DNA of 51,719 bases, taken from the IMG/VR virus record IMGVR_UViG_3300029258_001571, positions 1-51,719 of that record; one strand, 5' to 3'. The notes under the pieces are model-generated. The model saw only the letters and a list, made by a program, of their open reading frames with translations. It was not told where the DNA came from and did not search any database. How positions within the stretch are numbered: the first letter of the stretch is position 1; every line of letters starts with the position of its first letter. Of the stretch, positions 28,130-36,337 are shown piece by piece. The DNA comes from a virus. The translations under genes were made by a program, and so were the position numbers.

Positions 28130-30131
28130 GGAAAGTAACGAAGCTGAATCCAAGCATCCTTATGACGGATTCAGAGGTGCTCTGGATGTAGACTTGGATA
28201 AGGCCGTCAAAGGTGATGGCACCACATTACGTGATGAGCTTTCAAAGCATGTTACTGAGGTACTTTCCCAGGAGATTAGAAATCAAGCTCCCAGAATGCA
28301 GGAGATGCAAACCTGGGAGGATAATTACGCCGGGCGGAAACCGCCCAAACAATATCCATGGCCCGACGCGGCCAATGTTTGCACACCCCTAACACGTTCC
28401 AACACGGATGCTATCCATGTGCGTCTTGTTGATGCTCTATTCAACAAGCGTAAGATGTGGATGATCCGTGCCAGGGATCCACTCTATGTCGGCATAGACC
28501 GGCAGCTTGAGGAGGCACTGGACTGGTTCCAAAAAAACATCCTCAAGTTCAGACAAAAACTTCAGTCACCCCTTATCCAATGCATTAAGACCGGTACTGG
28601 TATAGTCAAGATCGGATGGAGATCCGACAAGCGTACCGTATACAGGTATGCAACGACGAAGGAGCGGCTGAATCCTAAGGTTAGAACATATCCCCTGCCT
28701 GGTACCAAGGCGAGAGCCGTAAAGGTTGTCCAAACTCTCTATGAGGGGCCTCAGGTTTATCCGGTCCCGAGAGAGGATTTCGTAATTTCCGCCGACGCAA
28801 CTACCATACAGGACGCCTATATCGTAGGTTTTCGCACTAGAGTCCGCCTCCCTCAACTCAAACTAAAAGCCAAGCAGGGGATTTACGACAAAGACTCTGT
28901 CGAGGATATCTCCCCAGGATCGAGGGTCGATGAGAACCTTGAGGGGAGAGTTATTCGGCAGGAGAAAGATGTAAGATATACGGTCGACGAGACCATGCCT
29001 ATTGACGTGTGGGAGACATGGCTATCCTATGATGTCGATGGCGATGGGGAGCCGGATGATATCGTGGTGACGATCCATAGAGAATCCGGTAAGATCCTCA
29101 GATGTGTTTATAACCCCATGTTCCTTGGGTTCAGGCCTTTTGTGGCGCTGGTATTTTATCCAAGAGAATATGCCGTAGATGGGGAGGGTGTGGCTGAAAT
29201 CTTGGCCAATGTGCAGCAGGAGATTGACTCCTTGCATAATCAGAGGCTGGACAGGTTGACGCAGATCAACTCTCCTGTTTTGTTTGTTAGAAGCGGAAGC
29301 TCTCTGGAGGACTTGGAAGTTCTGGAGCCGGGCAACATCTACGTTGTTGACGACGAATTGGACACAGCCCTGCGGGAGTTCAGGTTCTCCGATACTACGT
29401 TTTCGACCTATCAGGAAGAGCAGATGCTCCGTTCCGATGGAGACAGGGCCGTTGGTATCACGCCGAACGTGCTTGGCATCCAGACTGCCGAGAGACCGGT
29501 TGCCAAGGAGACATTTGCAAATATTCAGGAAGCCAACAAGAAGTTTAAGTTTGGAATTGACAACTTGAGGATTGGCATTTCTGAGATAGGATATATGCTG
29601 ATAGAGTTCTTTGCTCAGTATCGGCCAAAATACAAATACATCAATGCCTTGACGGAAGGCAAGAAACGGAAACTGACGGAAGCTACCGTTGAATTTCCTC
29701 TTGAGTATATCAGGGATGGGCTGTTCATAGATCTGTATGCCTCTACCGAGTTTATCAACCAGGAAACTCGAAGAGACATCCACATGACGCTGTACTCACT
29801 GCTGTCAGATTACTACTCTAAGACTGCTGGCATGGTACAAGCTATCCTTGATCCTAATGTACCATCTGAGTTCAAGAAATTCTTGACCTCAATCATAGAC
29901 AAAGGCGATAAGAGACTCGACCAGATAATGAAAGAGTTTGATCAGGTTGACGGCGAGTCTTATCTGGTCAACCTACAGGAGACCATTGACATCGCTGGAG
30001 CTATAGAAAACTCAGTGGACCTCAGACCTCCGGCACCGGAGCCGGAGCCACCGGTACCACCGGGTCCTAATCCTGGGCCGCCGGGGCCACAGCCCCCACC
30101 CGTAGGAGCAATGAATGGACCACCTGGATGA
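28089..30131 (+). CDS. Portal protein
   Basis: 680 aa. Near the N terminus NQAPRMQEMQTWEDNYAGRK, then KRKMWMIRARDP and a long central region with QQEIDSLHNQRLDRLTQINSP and VGITPNVLGIQ resemble portal proteins of podovirus-like phages. The C terminus is a Pro/Gly-rich tail (repeated PEPEPP and PGPNPGPPGP). The dodecameric ring would form the DNA entry vertex and bind TerL. It lies first in the capsid gene block, followed by scaffold and capsid, the classical order. Confidence 0.82.
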   Translation: MPQDVIPQENEEAKESNEAESKHPYDGFRGALDVDLDKAVKGDGTTLRDELSKHVTEVLSQEIRNQAPRMQEMQTWEDNYAGRKPPKQYPWPDAANVCTPLTRSNTDAIHVRLVDALFNKRKMWMIRARDPLYVGIDRQLEEALDWFQKNILKFRQKLQSPLIQCIKTGTGIVKIGWRSDKRTVYRYATTKERLNPKVRTYPLPGTKARAVKVVQTLYEGPQVYPVPREDFVISADATTIQDAYIVGFRTRVRLPQLKLKAKQGIYDKDSVEDISPGSRVDENLEGRVIRQEKDVRYTVDETMPIDVWETWLSYDVDGDGEPDDIVVTIHRESGKILRCVYNPMFLGFRPFVALVFYPREYAVDGEGVAEILANVQQEIDSLHNQRLDRLTQINSPVLFVRSGSSLEDLEVLEPGNIYVVDDELDTALREFRFSDTTFSTYQEEQMLRSDGDRAVGITPNVLGIQTAERPVAKETFANIQEANKKFKFGIDNLRIGISEIGYMLIEFFAQYRPKYKYINALTEGKKRKLTEATVEFPLEYIRDGLFIDLYASTEFINQETRRDIHMTLYSLLSDYYSKTAGMVQAILDPNVPSEFKKFLTSIIDKGDKRLDQIMKEFDQVDGESYLVNLQETIDIAGAIENSVDLRPPAPEPEPPVPPGPNPGPPGPQPPPVGAMNGPPG

Positions 30132-30372
30132 ACAAAGTAAACAACAGATCAGGAGAGAAGGTCAGTCTTTCCTAAACAGCATGTTTTGGGCTAAGCTCAA
30201 ACAGTATTTAGAAAGGAAAGCAAACGGCTACGATCTTGATTGCAAACGAACGTCACCTGCAGGCCCGGAGGCAATGGCTAAGATTGCCGGGGCACAAGAA
30301 GGACTTAGGTTCTATGGTGACCTATTAACTAACATCGAGACGCTGGTAAAACGAGGAGCAACTAGATTCTAG
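30115..30372 (+). CDS. Hypothetical protein (85 aa) between portal and scaffold
   Basis: Its ATG overlaps the portal stop by 17 bp. Helical and basic, with KQQIRREGQSFLNSMFWAKL and a C-terminal EGLRFYGDLLTNIETLVKRG. No family recognised. It may be a head-assembly accessory, by position only. Confidence 0.65.
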   Translation: MDHLDEQSKQQIRREGQSFLNSMFWAKLKQYLERKANGYDLDCKRTSPAGPEAMAKIAGAQEGLRFYGDLLTNIETLVKRGATRF

Positions 30373-30398
30373 TCCCTTAACCGGCAGACGGAGGAGTT

Positions 30399-31286
30399 AT
30401 GGCAGAAGAATACAGGGAGGGGAGTACCGACCCTGTCGTGCCTGGAACAGGCAACGATCAGGCCCCCGATCAAAAACAAGACGATAAGTCCACCTTGCCA
30501 GTCTACGACGGAGACGTTGAAGAGCTTAAAGGCAAGACCATGGATGAAATCGTCAAAATGTTTGCTGACCGCAACAAGACGGTTGGCAGGCAGGGACAGG
30601 AAATCGGCAAACTTCGTGCAGACCTAGCCCACATTGAGAGAACGCAGCGTCTTGGCCCTCAGCCGAAACCTGACGAACCCGCTCCAGATACCGAGGCTTC
30701 TGAGGACCCGCTTGGGGATATGGAAGACGACCAGTTTGTTAAGGTTGCGGATGTTAAGAAGATGTTGAGGACCACACTCCAGAAGTATGATGGGGAAAAG
30801 CAGACAAGTGACGTGAAGAAGCTCAGAGACATGGCTAGAGTTGCTCATTCGGAGATGGCCCCAAGGTTTGTCAACCACTCTATTATTAAGGGAAAGAGCG
30901 AAGACGGTTCCGACAACATCATGGATGACGTTGGAAAAGTTATTCACGACTCTCTTCGCCCTGCGGTAGAGCGTGGCTATGATGTATCACACATCATCAG
31001 GGCAGACGACACTTGGGTCAGAGCCGCCAAATATGTGCGGTTTATGAGAGGCGAGTATGACTACTTGTCTGATGCCGACCGGGCTGAGCAGGAAAGAAAT
31101 GCCGCTGAGTCGAGCGGAAACCCTGTGCCTCCATACAATGGAGAGGTACCAATGGGGAGAACCGGGAATCGCGGAGGAAAGGTGGAATTAGACGCCAAAG
31201 GCCGATTTATCAAAAACAAGTTCAATCTGACAGATGAAGAGATCGAGCAGGGACTGGCTTCGATTAAGAAGCAGAGGGGGTACTAA
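30399..31286 (+). CDS. Scaffold-like head assembly protein
   Basis: 295 aa, acidic and predominantly helical: a Pro/Asp-rich N terminus, coiled-coil TVGRQGQEIGKLRADLAHIE (residues about 60-79), a low-complexity acidic linker, and a C-terminal helix IEQGLASIKKQRG. Such charged proteins between portal and capsid genes act as internal scaffolds that direct capsid assembly and leave or are cleaved. GGAGG precedes the ATG. Confidence 0.7.
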   Translation: MAEEYREGSTDPVVPGTGNDQAPDQKQDDKSTLPVYDGDVEELKGKTMDEIVKMFADRNKTVGRQGQEIGKLRADLAHIERTQRLGPQPKPDEPAPDTEASEDPLGDMEDDQFVKVADVKKMLRTTLQKYDGEKQTSDVKKLRDMARVAHSEMAPRFVNHSIIKGKSEDGSDNIMDDVGKVIHDSLRPAVERGYDVSHIIRADDTWVRAAKYVRFMRGEYDYLSDADRAEQERNAAESSGNPVPPYNGEVPMGRTGNRGGKVELDAKGRFIKNKFNLTDEEIEQGLASIKKQRGY

Positions 31287-31936
31287 TGGCATCCCATCTA
31301 CAGCAAATCAAAATCATTTCCCTGGCGGCATCTGTACTCGATGATGGGCCACTAACCCAGTTGAGCACAAAGTACGGCGAGGCTAAGGTCAAGCTACAGA
31401 AGATGCAGAAGAAGAAAGCTGGCGAAGCTGAAGTGAAGAAACAGGAAGCACTGGTTAAGAAGGCTAAAGCGGCACTCGAGAAAGCTAAGAAAGAATTTGG
31501 GGCAAGCCTGGCGATGGCCAGGGCTGCTGGGGTTTTTAAATTCAGACGCAAGGTATACGTCAACGACAAGCTCTATAAGGGGATTGGAGGCCCACGCCCC
31601 GCACACAAGCTGAAGTGGGTCAGACACACAAGCACCAATGATTACAGAGAATACCAGACCTACCTGGCTAACCAGTGGACCCCAGTGGACAGCACCAAAG
31701 ATCCCTACTGGCCGGAAGGCATTGTAGCGGATGCTGAGCATCACTTCAAATTTGGTGATGCTATCCTGATGAAGAAAGAGTTGAAGGCCTATATAGTAGG
31801 CCGTCTTGAAGACCTGGCCCTATCAGAAGGTGCCAGAGATGCTGAGCTAAGAAGATTCAGAAACCAAGTTGAAGCAGAGGGTGGAGTTGTTCCTGACGAC
31901 GAAGTAGAAAAGGCCCTTAAAATCATCGGAAGATAA
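31286..31936 (+). CDS. Hypothetical Lys-rich helical protein (216 aa)
   Basis: Its start overlaps the scaffold gene's stop. Residues about 28-75 are an extremely Lys/Ala/Glu-rich helix with repeated KKAKAALEKAKKE-like segments; the C-terminal half has FKFGDAILMKKELKAYIVG and helical sequence. Possibly an internal head protein or scaffold partner; no family recognised. Confidence 0.65.
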   Translation: MASHLQQIKIISLAASVLDDGPLTQLSTKYGEAKVKLQKMQKKKAGEAEVKKQEALVKKAKAALEKAKKEFGASLAMARAAGVFKFRRKVYVNDKLYKGIGGPRPAHKLKWVRHTSTNDYREYQTYLANQWTPVDSTKDPYWPEGIVADAEHHFKFGDAILMKKELKAYIVGRLEDLALSEGARDAELRRFRNQVEAEGGVVPDDEVEKALKIIGR

Positions 31937-31982
31937 GCATACTTGATCTCGTCTCTGAGCAGAAATTCTAACGGAGACACAC

Positions 31983-32423
31983 ATGGCTGGATTTCAACTA
32001 CGACAAGGTAATCCTAACATCGTAGAGATTCCTGAGCATACAACAGCTGGTTCGTTCGCAATCGGCGATCCTGTCAAAGTTGATAGTGGCAAACTGAAAA
32101 TCGCCTCTGACGACCAAGACATTTTTGGGATCGCTATGAAAGCTGCGACCGGGACTGCTGGCACAGATATCCCAGTTGCCGTGCTAACTCCAGAGCAGAT
32201 CTGGTCGATCAATGCCGATTCGGCTACGACACCTCTTACCACAATGGTTGGGGCGTCTTATGGTCTTACCATCTCTGCCGGAGCTACCGTGATCAACCTG
32301 GCTGGCGGAACAACTGCCGGTCACTGGATTCTTGATTCTCTCGACCAGAGAGACACAGCTGCTGCCGGAACACGTGTATGCGTACGGGCATCCTACGGGG
32401 TGTGTGATGCTATTGGAGGATAA
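31983..32423 (+). CDS. Putative head decoration protein
   Basis: 146 aa. Gly/Ala/Thr-rich, beta-structured (TTAGSFAIGDPVKVDSGKLK, then FGIAMKAATGTAGTDIPVAV), the pattern of the DUF2190-like capsid decoration proteins that sit on the capsid surface. It lies 4 bases before the major capsid gene. Confidence 0.65.
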   Translation: MAGFQLRQGNPNIVEIPEHTTAGSFAIGDPVKVDSGKLKIASDDQDIFGIAMKAATGTAGTDIPVAVLTPEQIWSINADSATTPLTTMVGASYGLTISAGATVINLAGGTTAGHWILDSLDQRDTAAAGTRVCVRASYGVCDAIGG

Positions 32424-32427
32424 CTAG

Positions 32428-33366
32428 ATGGCTGACACACATTCAGTAATTCGGACAGATTTTGACAATACTGACAACAAGGACCTGCTGAACATCGGGC
32501 TGCGTAAGCTGTTCGATACAACTCAACGCGAAGCTCTTGTAGAATACAAGCAGTTTGTTAATGATCTAACCACAAAAGAGTACGACGAGCGAGATCAACA
32601 AATCGCTGGTCTGGGGCTGGCTGAGTCAGTTGCTGAAGGTCAACCTATTAAGATCCAAACTCCTGCCCTGGGTAACGCGGTTACCTACACACAAGCAGGC
32701 TGGGGTACAGGATTCCGTATCACCCACAAGATGGACTATTTCAACAAGTACAATCTGTACCAACGTTGGACACAGGACATCTCAAAGGTGCAAGCCGAAA
32801 CCAAAGATATCGAGATTATGCGGATGTTCAACAATCCGACATCCTCAACATATCAAGGTACCGGTTTTGACGGACAGGTTATGGCCTATGACACGCACAC
32901 TGGACTAGCCTCTGGAACTGATGACAACTACGACAACTATCTGGACGCGGCTCTGAGCATCTCAGCGCTTGAGTCAGCCAGATACTATTTCAAAACACTT
33001 GTCGACGACATGGGACTGCCCATCGGAGCCAAGCCGACTATCCTTGCCGTGGAGCCTACGCTCTACATTACAGCCAAGGAGATCCTGGGTTCTGATGGAA
33101 AAGCTCATGAGATGAGCAACACTACGAACGTCCTGAAGGAAATGGGACTGCAAATCGTGGAATCGGTGCGTCTATCTTCTACAACCGCATGGTTCATGGA
33201 AGCCAAGGGCGACCGCAACTTCGACCTCAACGTGTTCACATCAATGGCACCGATCATGGTGATCAAAGATGCACCTGACTCAACTCTCGACAAGATTGTG
33301 GTATCGCTACAGTATTTCACATACGGATTCGGTGATCCTCGTTGTTACTACTGCGGTAATACCTAA
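32428..33366 (+). CDS. Major capsid protein (HK97-fold-like)
   Basis: 312 aa. The position after scaffold and decoration genes, the length, and a sequence such as LGLAESVAEGQPIKIQTPAL, GTGFRITHKMDYFNKYNLYQ and RYYFKTLVDDMGLPIGAKPT, with a beta-rich C terminus (VVSLQYFTYGFGDPRCYYCG), fit HK97-fold major capsid proteins. It should assemble the icosahedral shell. No protease gene was recognised, so maturation cleavage may not occur. Confidence 0.8.
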   Translation: MADTHSVIRTDFDNTDNKDLLNIGLRKLFDTTQREALVEYKQFVNDLTTKEYDERDQQIAGLGLAESVAEGQPIKIQTPALGNAVTYTQAGWGTGFRITHKMDYFNKYNLYQRWTQDISKVQAETKDIEIMRMFNNPTSSTYQGTGFDGQVMAYDTHTGLASGTDDNYDNYLDAALSISALESARYYFKTLVDDMGLPIGAKPTILAVEPTLYITAKEILGSDGKAHEMSNTTNVLKEMGLQIVESVRLSSTTAWFMEAKGDRNFDLNVFTSMAPIMVIKDAPDSTLDKIVVSLQYFTYGFGDPRCYYCGNT

Positions 33367-33377
33367 GGAGGAACGCT

Positions 33378-34253
33378 ATGACTAGAGTTCCTGACATGCT
33401 AGAACACATGGGTGGAGTGCCTGTAATCAATGCACTTGCCATGCTTCCTCGCTACAACTCAAATATTTACTGGGTTGACGGGGCTAACGGGTCAGATGGG
33501 AATGATGGGCTTGCATGGGACAGGGCCTTTGCTACTATTGCTAAGGCTGTAACAACCATGAATGACAGAATCTCTTGGTCAGCCACACCGTGGGCCAACA
33601 GAGACATCATGATCATCGCACCCGGCACTTATGCCGAGAATCTAACGTCGCTCCCATATGGATGTACGATTATTGGTCTTGGGCATGATGTCCGCGATGG
33701 ACAGAATGGGGTAAAGGTCAAGCCAGCATCTGGAGATCCTGTAGATGTTGGTGCTTTGATTAATACTGCCATCTACAACGTGGGCTTTGAGTCTCCAGGT
33801 ACTGGTGCTGCATTCGATGCTGACATTTGCAACAATAACTATTTCGAGGGATGCTTTTTCACCGGCGCAGCCGAGGCAACTACGGCTGTATATGCATTTA
33901 TTACCACAGACTTGACTAAAACCACATTCAAGAACTGTTGGTTCTGCAATGCTGATTACGGAGCATACTTCAACTACACGGATGCCAATGACAAGGTTGC
34001 ATATCTTCTCATGGAAGATTGCCTAATTACAGGATGTGATACGGCTGGCATCTACACTCATGCGAATCTTGTTGGGCCACATTCAATCGTTCGCCATTGC
34101 ACAATTACTGGCAGCGGCCAAACCCTGACAAAGGGTATCGACGACAATGCTGGCGTTATCGACGAGATGTTTAATGCTATTGAGGCCACAACGGCTGTTG
34201 AGGGTGTAAGAAGCTCTAACGGCTCTTACGGCAACGGTGTGCTTCTGACATAA
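33378..34253 (+). CDS. Right-handed beta-helix protein
   Basis: 291 aa. Repeating PbH1-like strands (IYWVDGANGSDGNDGLAWDR, GCTIIGLGHDV, NNNYFEGCFFTG, TFKNCWFCNADYGAYFN, HSIVRHCTITGS) form a parallel beta helix like pectate-lyase and tailspike folds. Its place right after the capsid gene is unusual for a tailspike and suggests a capsid fibre or head appendage that binds glycans. No signal peptide. AGGAGG precedes the ATG. Confidence 0.72.
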   Translation: MTRVPDMLEHMGGVPVINALAMLPRYNSNIYWVDGANGSDGNDGLAWDRAFATIAKAVTTMNDRISWSATPWANRDIMIIAPGTYAENLTSLPYGCTIIGLGHDVRDGQNGVKVKPASGDPVDVGALINTAIYNVGFESPGTGAAFDADICNNNYFEGCFFTGAAEATTAVYAFITTDLTKTTFKNCWFCNADYGAYFNYTDANDKVAYLLMEDCLITGCDTAGIYTHANLVGPHSIVRHCTITGSGQTLTKGIDDNAGVIDEMFNAIEATTAVEGVRSSNGSYGNGVLLT

Positions 34254-34257
34254 GGAC

Positions 34258-34473
34258 ATGGCTACTGAGATCAAAGTTCCTTGTGAACAATGTGGAGGTA
34301 GTGGATCCGTGACCACTTGGGTTAATGACCAGGAAAGCGGATCAATCTCGTGTCCATCGTGTAGCGGCACTGGAAAGCGGATTACTAGCGTAGTAGACTT
34401 GTCCGATATCGACGATAAACTCGATGACATTATGGACAGGTTAAATGATATATTTGAGCAGCTTTCCGAATAG
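34258..34473 (+). CDS. DnaJ-type zinc-finger protein (71 aa)
   Basis: Two CxxCxGxG-type repeats (CEQCGGSGS and CPSCSGTGK) form the DnaJ Cys-rich zinc module, followed by an acidic coiled coil (DIDDKLDDIMDRLNDIFEQL). It lacks the J domain, so it could bind unfolded virion proteins or act as an assembly factor. An intrinsic terminator follows. Confidence 0.72.
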   Translation: MATEIKVPCEQCGGSGSVTTWVNDQESGSISCPSCSGTGKRITSVVDLSDIDDKLDDIMDRLNDIFEQLSE

Positions 34474-34488
34474 CACGCAAAGCAACTT

Positions 34489-34520
34489 GAGGGGGAGATG
34501 CAAGCCTCCCCCTCCATTTT
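34489..34520 (+). terminator. Intrinsic terminator inside the virion operon
   Basis: GAGGGGGAG (34489-34497) and CTCCCCCTC (34506-34514) form a perfect 9-bp GC-rich stem with an 8-nt loop, followed by CATTTTCATT. It probably attenuates downstream expression relative to the capsid genes. Confidence 0.75.
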
Positions 34521-34524
34521 CATT

Positions 34525-34950
34525 ATGACTGAATGGTATCATAAATCGGACTCTTGGATTGGAGTCCACAAATCAAGACCAAGTTTGTGTCTCGCCTGCA
34601 ACACCCGAGGGGTGAGAACGGAGATGCAACCCTACCTATTTAAGCCTCTACGCTTTTACCTGCCAGACGGCAAGCCGGGCCATGCTGTAGATATATGGTA
34701 CTGGTGCCCTAAATGCGGGATGACACAGGTCTACGGAGTTGCCATATCTCCAAAGCATTTCTGGAGGATCTGTGAGAAAACTTCTAACTTTTTTGCGAAG
34801 GGTATTATTCAAGACACCAGGGAAGACCTATCTTTTGTCCCCGGAGAAACGGACCCCCATGTGGAACAGGAATTACAACGCATGGGGCCACGAGCCGGGA
34901 TGGGATCTGATCTGCCCGGAATGCCTGCTCCACAACCGGGGCAGGAATAG
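34525..34950 (+). CDS. Zinc-binding structural-region protein (141 aa)
   Basis: I start at ATG 34525, past the terminator; the frame is open from 34498. CLACNTRG and WYWCPKCGMTQ provide CxxC pairs 43 residues apart. The C terminus is Met/Pro/Gly-rich. No family recognised. It overlaps the next Cys-rich gene by 92 bp. Confidence 0.62.
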   Translation: MTEWYHKSDSWIGVHKSRPSLCLACNTRGVRTEMQPYLFKPLRFYLPDGKPGHAVDIWYWCPKCGMTQVYGVAISPKHFWRICEKTSNFFAKGIIQDTREDLSFVPGETDPHVEQELQRMGPRAGMGSDLPGMPAPQPGQE

Positions 34951-35251
34951 ACTTGTCCTTCGCCTATCTTTTATCGTAGAGAACCCAAAAGAAGCCACGG
35001 GTACCGTGGATGAAACACACAGCTTCCATCAGCAAGCATGGAAGTGCCCTATCTGTGCGTATTACGTGCGCTTTAACATCGTGTCTACACGCAGCTACCT
35101 GAAGAAGGTGATGAAGCTGAGGGACGGTCAGCGACAGCTTGTGCCGGACAAGGATGATTGGGCAAGGGATAACCCTAAGATCAGAAAACAACTAGCCGCA
35201 CTTGGCTACATAGCCGGTGGGATAGAGGATACATATACGGAGGAAGAATAA
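34859..35251 (+). CDS. Zinc-binding protein (130 aa)
   Basis: ATG 34859 with CGGAG upstream is chosen; the frame is open from 34739. WDLICPECLLH and WKCPICAYYVRF give CxxC pairs, and the C-terminal half is basic. Like its neighbour it is a virion-operon zinc protein of unknown function; the two may pair. Confidence 0.6.
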   Translation: MWNRNYNAWGHEPGWDLICPECLLHNRGRNRLVLRLSFIVENPKEATGTVDETHSFHQQAWKCPICAYYVRFNIVSTRSYLKKVMKLRDGQRQLVPDKDDWARDNPKIRKQLAALGYIAGGIEDTYTEEE

Positions 35252-35640
35252 TGGTTACATTTACCGAGAAGTTTTTGGCTACGGACACTTCTGTGGCAAA
35301 GACTGCAACAGAGACAGACGGTACGGACTTCACTTCCAAGCAAATTAATACTAAGCATGCCCATCTAGGGTCTATCACCTGCTATGTGAAGGGAGCCAAT
35401 GCCGGATCCAGCGGAGATGTTACATTCAAGTTTGCAACATACGATGTTCTGAGAGAGATGTGGGACACTATTTATTATGTTCAGGTCGTATGTGCACTAA
35501 ATGGAACAACTGCTGTGCAGAAGACAATCACGTTTTATCCAGACATGCAGAAGCTGAAGCTGCTTTCGATCCAGAATGAGGATACAACATATGCAGCAAC
35601 ATGCAATGCCTCCGTTACGATCAAAGAGCGTCATGCATAA
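35251..35640 (+). CDS. Hypothetical beta-rich virion protein (129 aa)
   Basis: Thr/Ala/Lys-rich beta sequence (TSVAKTATETDGTDF, SSGDVTFKFATYD, TYAATCNASVTIKERHA). ATG overlaps the previous stop. Probably a small virion or fibre-associated protein, inferred from composition and position. Confidence 0.62.
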   Translation: MVTFTEKFLATDTSVAKTATETDGTDFTSKQINTKHAHLGSITCYVKGANAGSSGDVTFKFATYDVLREMWDTIYYVQVVCALNGTTAVQKTITFYPDMQKLKLLSIQNEDTTYAATCNASVTIKERHA

Positions 35641-35650
35641 GGAGTAGTGA

Positions 35651-36337
35651 ATGTTCAAGAAGATACTGGGAATCTTTGGGGCTGTGCTGCTTTCAGCCAG
35701 CCTATCCTTTGGGTTAGTGCTATATCCGCAAATAAGATACCCGTTCTATATTACCCTAAATGATCTGACCGATGTTGATGTCTCCTCACCGACAGACAAT
35801 TATGTATTAACCTATAATTCTGCTACAGAGACATGGGGTGCGGAGGCTGCGGCGGGAGACGTCGACACATCTGGAACGCCGGTCGCAAATGACTTTGCAA
35901 AGTTTACAGATGCTGATACCATAGCTGGTCGTTCCTATGCGGAAACCGCTGGCGATCTTGAGGCAGAGATCGAGGCTGATATTGACACGCTGCAAAATCT
36001 TGTTGTCTTGGAATACTCAGCGGAAACGACCCAGACCCCAAGTTCGTCCTTTACAGTGGACTGGTCGGCGAATCAGGTTCAGCGGGTGACGATTACCGGA
36101 ACAAACCTTGATGTAACCTTTACCAACCCGAGCGGCCCATGCCGCCTTTATCTTGTCGTGGTGCAGGGCACAAACGCGAGTGCCGCCGACACGATTGATT
36201 GGTCGAACGAGGCGGATATTATCTGGCCGGGCAATACGGCACCCACGCTTTCCACGGGGGATGGTGATGTGGATCTCGTATGCTTCATCTACGACGGCAC
36301 CAATTACCTAGGGGTAGCAAACTACGATTTCCGATGA
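35651..36337 (+). CDS. Signal-peptide-bearing fibre-like protein (228 aa)
   Basis: The N terminus MFKKILGIFGAVLLSASLSF looks like a Sec signal peptide, unusual for a virion gene. The mature part is Asp/Thr/Ala-rich (TLNDLTDVDVSSPTDNYVLT is a familiar phage tail-fibre repeat). It overlaps the next start by 4 bp. Either an exported fibre-like factor or an N-terminal membrane tether. Confidence 0.65.
   Translation: MFKKILGIFGAVLLSASLSFGLVLYPQIRYPFYITLNDLTDVDVSSPTDNYVLTYNSATETWGAEAAAGDVDTSGTPVANDFAKFTDADTIAGRSYAETAGDLEAEIEADIDTLQNLVVLEYSAETTQTPSSSFTVDWSANQVQRVTITGTNLDVTFTNPSGPCRLYLVVVQGTNASAADTIDWSNEADIIWPGNTAPTLSTGDGDVDLVCFIYDGTNYLGVANYDFR

Noticed and set aside
29022-29783. Long open frame opposite the portal gene
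   Set aside because: It is antisense to a well-supported portal gene, lacks a plausible motif and is a codon-bias shadow; the same holds for other long antisense frames in 36-48 kb and 12-13 kb.
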